Part shown: piece by piece, positions 63,070 to 64,000 of the stretch
Position numbering within the stretch: the first letter of the stretch is position 1
Layout: the number at the start of each line of letters is the position of its first letter
Assembly: GCF_019097595.1 (NCBI RefSeq)
Contig: NC_080716.1
Span: forward strand, 7,986,140 to 8,050,139
Length of the DNA: 64,000 bases
Reading direction: 5' to 3'
Source: Hemibagrus wyckioides
Taxonomy: Eukaryota > Chordata > Actinopteri > Siluriformes > Bagridae
Position numbers and translations under genes: made by a program
The notes under the pieces: generated by a model
The model's database searches: none
Told to the model about the DNA's origin: nothing
The model's input: the letters and a program-made list of their open reading frames with translations, nothing else

Positions 63070-63800
63070 CAAACTAATCAGCTATAACATTAAACCACCT
63101 GCCTAATATTTTGTAGGTCTTCCTTGTGCCACATGCTCATGATCATCTTGATCAAGGCATGGACTCCACTAGACCTCTGGTCTATGTACTGTGGTATCTG
63201 GCACCAAGACCTTAGCAGGAGATCCTTGTTTGTCCAGCACATCCCATACATGCTTGATTGATCTGGGAGACCAAGTCAACACCTTTGACATGTCCCTCAA
63301 ACCGTTCCTGAAATATACTTGCAGTGTGGCAGGGTCCTGAAAGAGGCCACTACCATTAGAGAATAATGTTGCCAAGAAAGGGTGCAATTATCCACAGTAA
63401 TGTTTAGGTAGGTGGTACATGTCAAAATAAATGATCCACCTAACTGACACCATTCTATCATAGGCAGCAGTAAATTCTTCAGCAAACTGTGAATTCCTTT
63501 GCACCACTTTTGGTAGGTACTAACCACTGCAGGAACACCCCACTACTCGGAACAGCCCACTACTAGGAACACCCCCAAGACCTGCTGTTATGGAGATGCT
63601 CTGATCCAATCCTCTAGCGATCACAATTTGGCCCTTGTCAGAGTCACTCAGATCCTTACACTTGCCCATTTTTCCTGCTTCCAACACATCACTGTCGAGA
63701 TACTGACTGTTCACCGAATATATCCCACCCCTTGACATGTGCCACTGTAACAAATGAATCAATGTTATTCATATCGCCTGTTGTAGCTGATTGGTGTTTG
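63070..63800 (-). mobile_element. Tc1-like transposon, internally deleted
   Basis: Ends CAAACTAATCAGCTATAACA and (reversed) CAAACACCAATCAGCTACAA + CA. Minus strand from the ATG at 63668 reads [20 protein letters not shown] and [11 protein letters not shown] second frame from 63527 reads [11 protein letters not shown], the next transposase segment after a frameshift. The same family as 48910-49437 but with a different retained interior. Confidence 0.85.
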
Positions 63801-64000
63801 ATGTTGCTGCTGCTGCTGTAGGTTAAGCACCGTTCTCTGCCTTGCATGGAAGCTACACAGATGGTCCTAACCATAGTTTGCTTCATCAACAGCTCATCTT
63901 CCAGAGCTACACTACAATAATGCAACAGATGGCAATGCTTTCCAGGGGAGTGGCAACTGCATCCTGAAGCAGAGGTGCCAAAATCGCTAACAAGAAAATC

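Larger units (their letters stand above)
32370..64000 (+). other. B4GALT2 intron after the first coding exon (>31.6 kb, open at the window end)
   Basis: The donor GTAGGT starts at 32370. No reading frame on either strand to 64000 shows the galactosyltransferase catalytic motifs or another known gene. Stretches where I recognise nothing are 32370-34078 (a (TG)n at 32990-33013 only), 34521-35950, 37738-38995, 43063-44663, 44951-46194, 49438-53699, 54756-56748, 56991-58604, 59201-60747, 62129-63069 and 63801-64000. All are AT-rich, with short chance open frames. Confidence 0.7.

Noticed and set aside
63801..64000. Catalytic exon of B4GALT2 near the right edge
   Set aside because: No frame shows galactosyltransferase motifs; only a short CTG run and unrecognised sequence are present.

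Overview
This window looks like nuclear DNA of a ray-finned fish. It has split genes with GT-AG introns, AT-rich spacers, abundant di-, tetra- and pentanucleotide microsatellites, tRNA-derived SINEs and many Tc1/mariner remnants with TA target sites. Several repeat types recall ostariophysan fishes (carps, characins, catfishes); a catfish is possible, but that is a low-confidence guess.

Only two protein-coding genes can be supported, both partial and both on the + strand. At the left edge (320-1696) lie the last five coding exons of ATP6V0B, the c'' proteolipid of the V-ATPase membrane sector, followed by its 3' UTR and a candidate poly(A) signal near 3383. At 32033-32369 lies the first coding exon of B4GALT2 (beta-1,4-galactosyltransferase 2). 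It encodes the cytoplasmic tail, the signal anchor and the stem, and it ends at a clear donor. No catalytic-domain exon was seen further right, so 32370-64000 is read as one intron of more than 31 kb. The ATP6V0B-B4GALT2 order matches the tetrapod linkage on human 1p34. The two products act in the same endomembrane system (acidification and Golgi glycosylation), but nothing here indicates joint regulation.

The 30 kb between the two coding parts holds a CTCF-like motif at 4934, a CpG-richer block at 12130-12800 that could be the B4GALT2 promoter and noncoding first exon, SINEs, a LINE 3' end and long tetranucleotide arrays. The B4GALT2 intron holds Tc1-family relics, MITEs, SINEs, a non-LTR retrotransposon fragment, a local duplication (about 40.7 and 42.7 kb), a degenerate tandem array near 48 kb and nested insertions near 39-40 kb and 61 kb.

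I found no prokaryote-type system, CRISPR array, operon or convincing new gene. The observations most worth checking are a 12-codon upstream ORF whose stop overlaps the B4GALT2 start codon (ATGA), a Tc1 element rearranged by deletion plus inversion, the CTCF-like site, the possible distal promoter, and two copies of a GGGTTAA-rich palindromic MITE.
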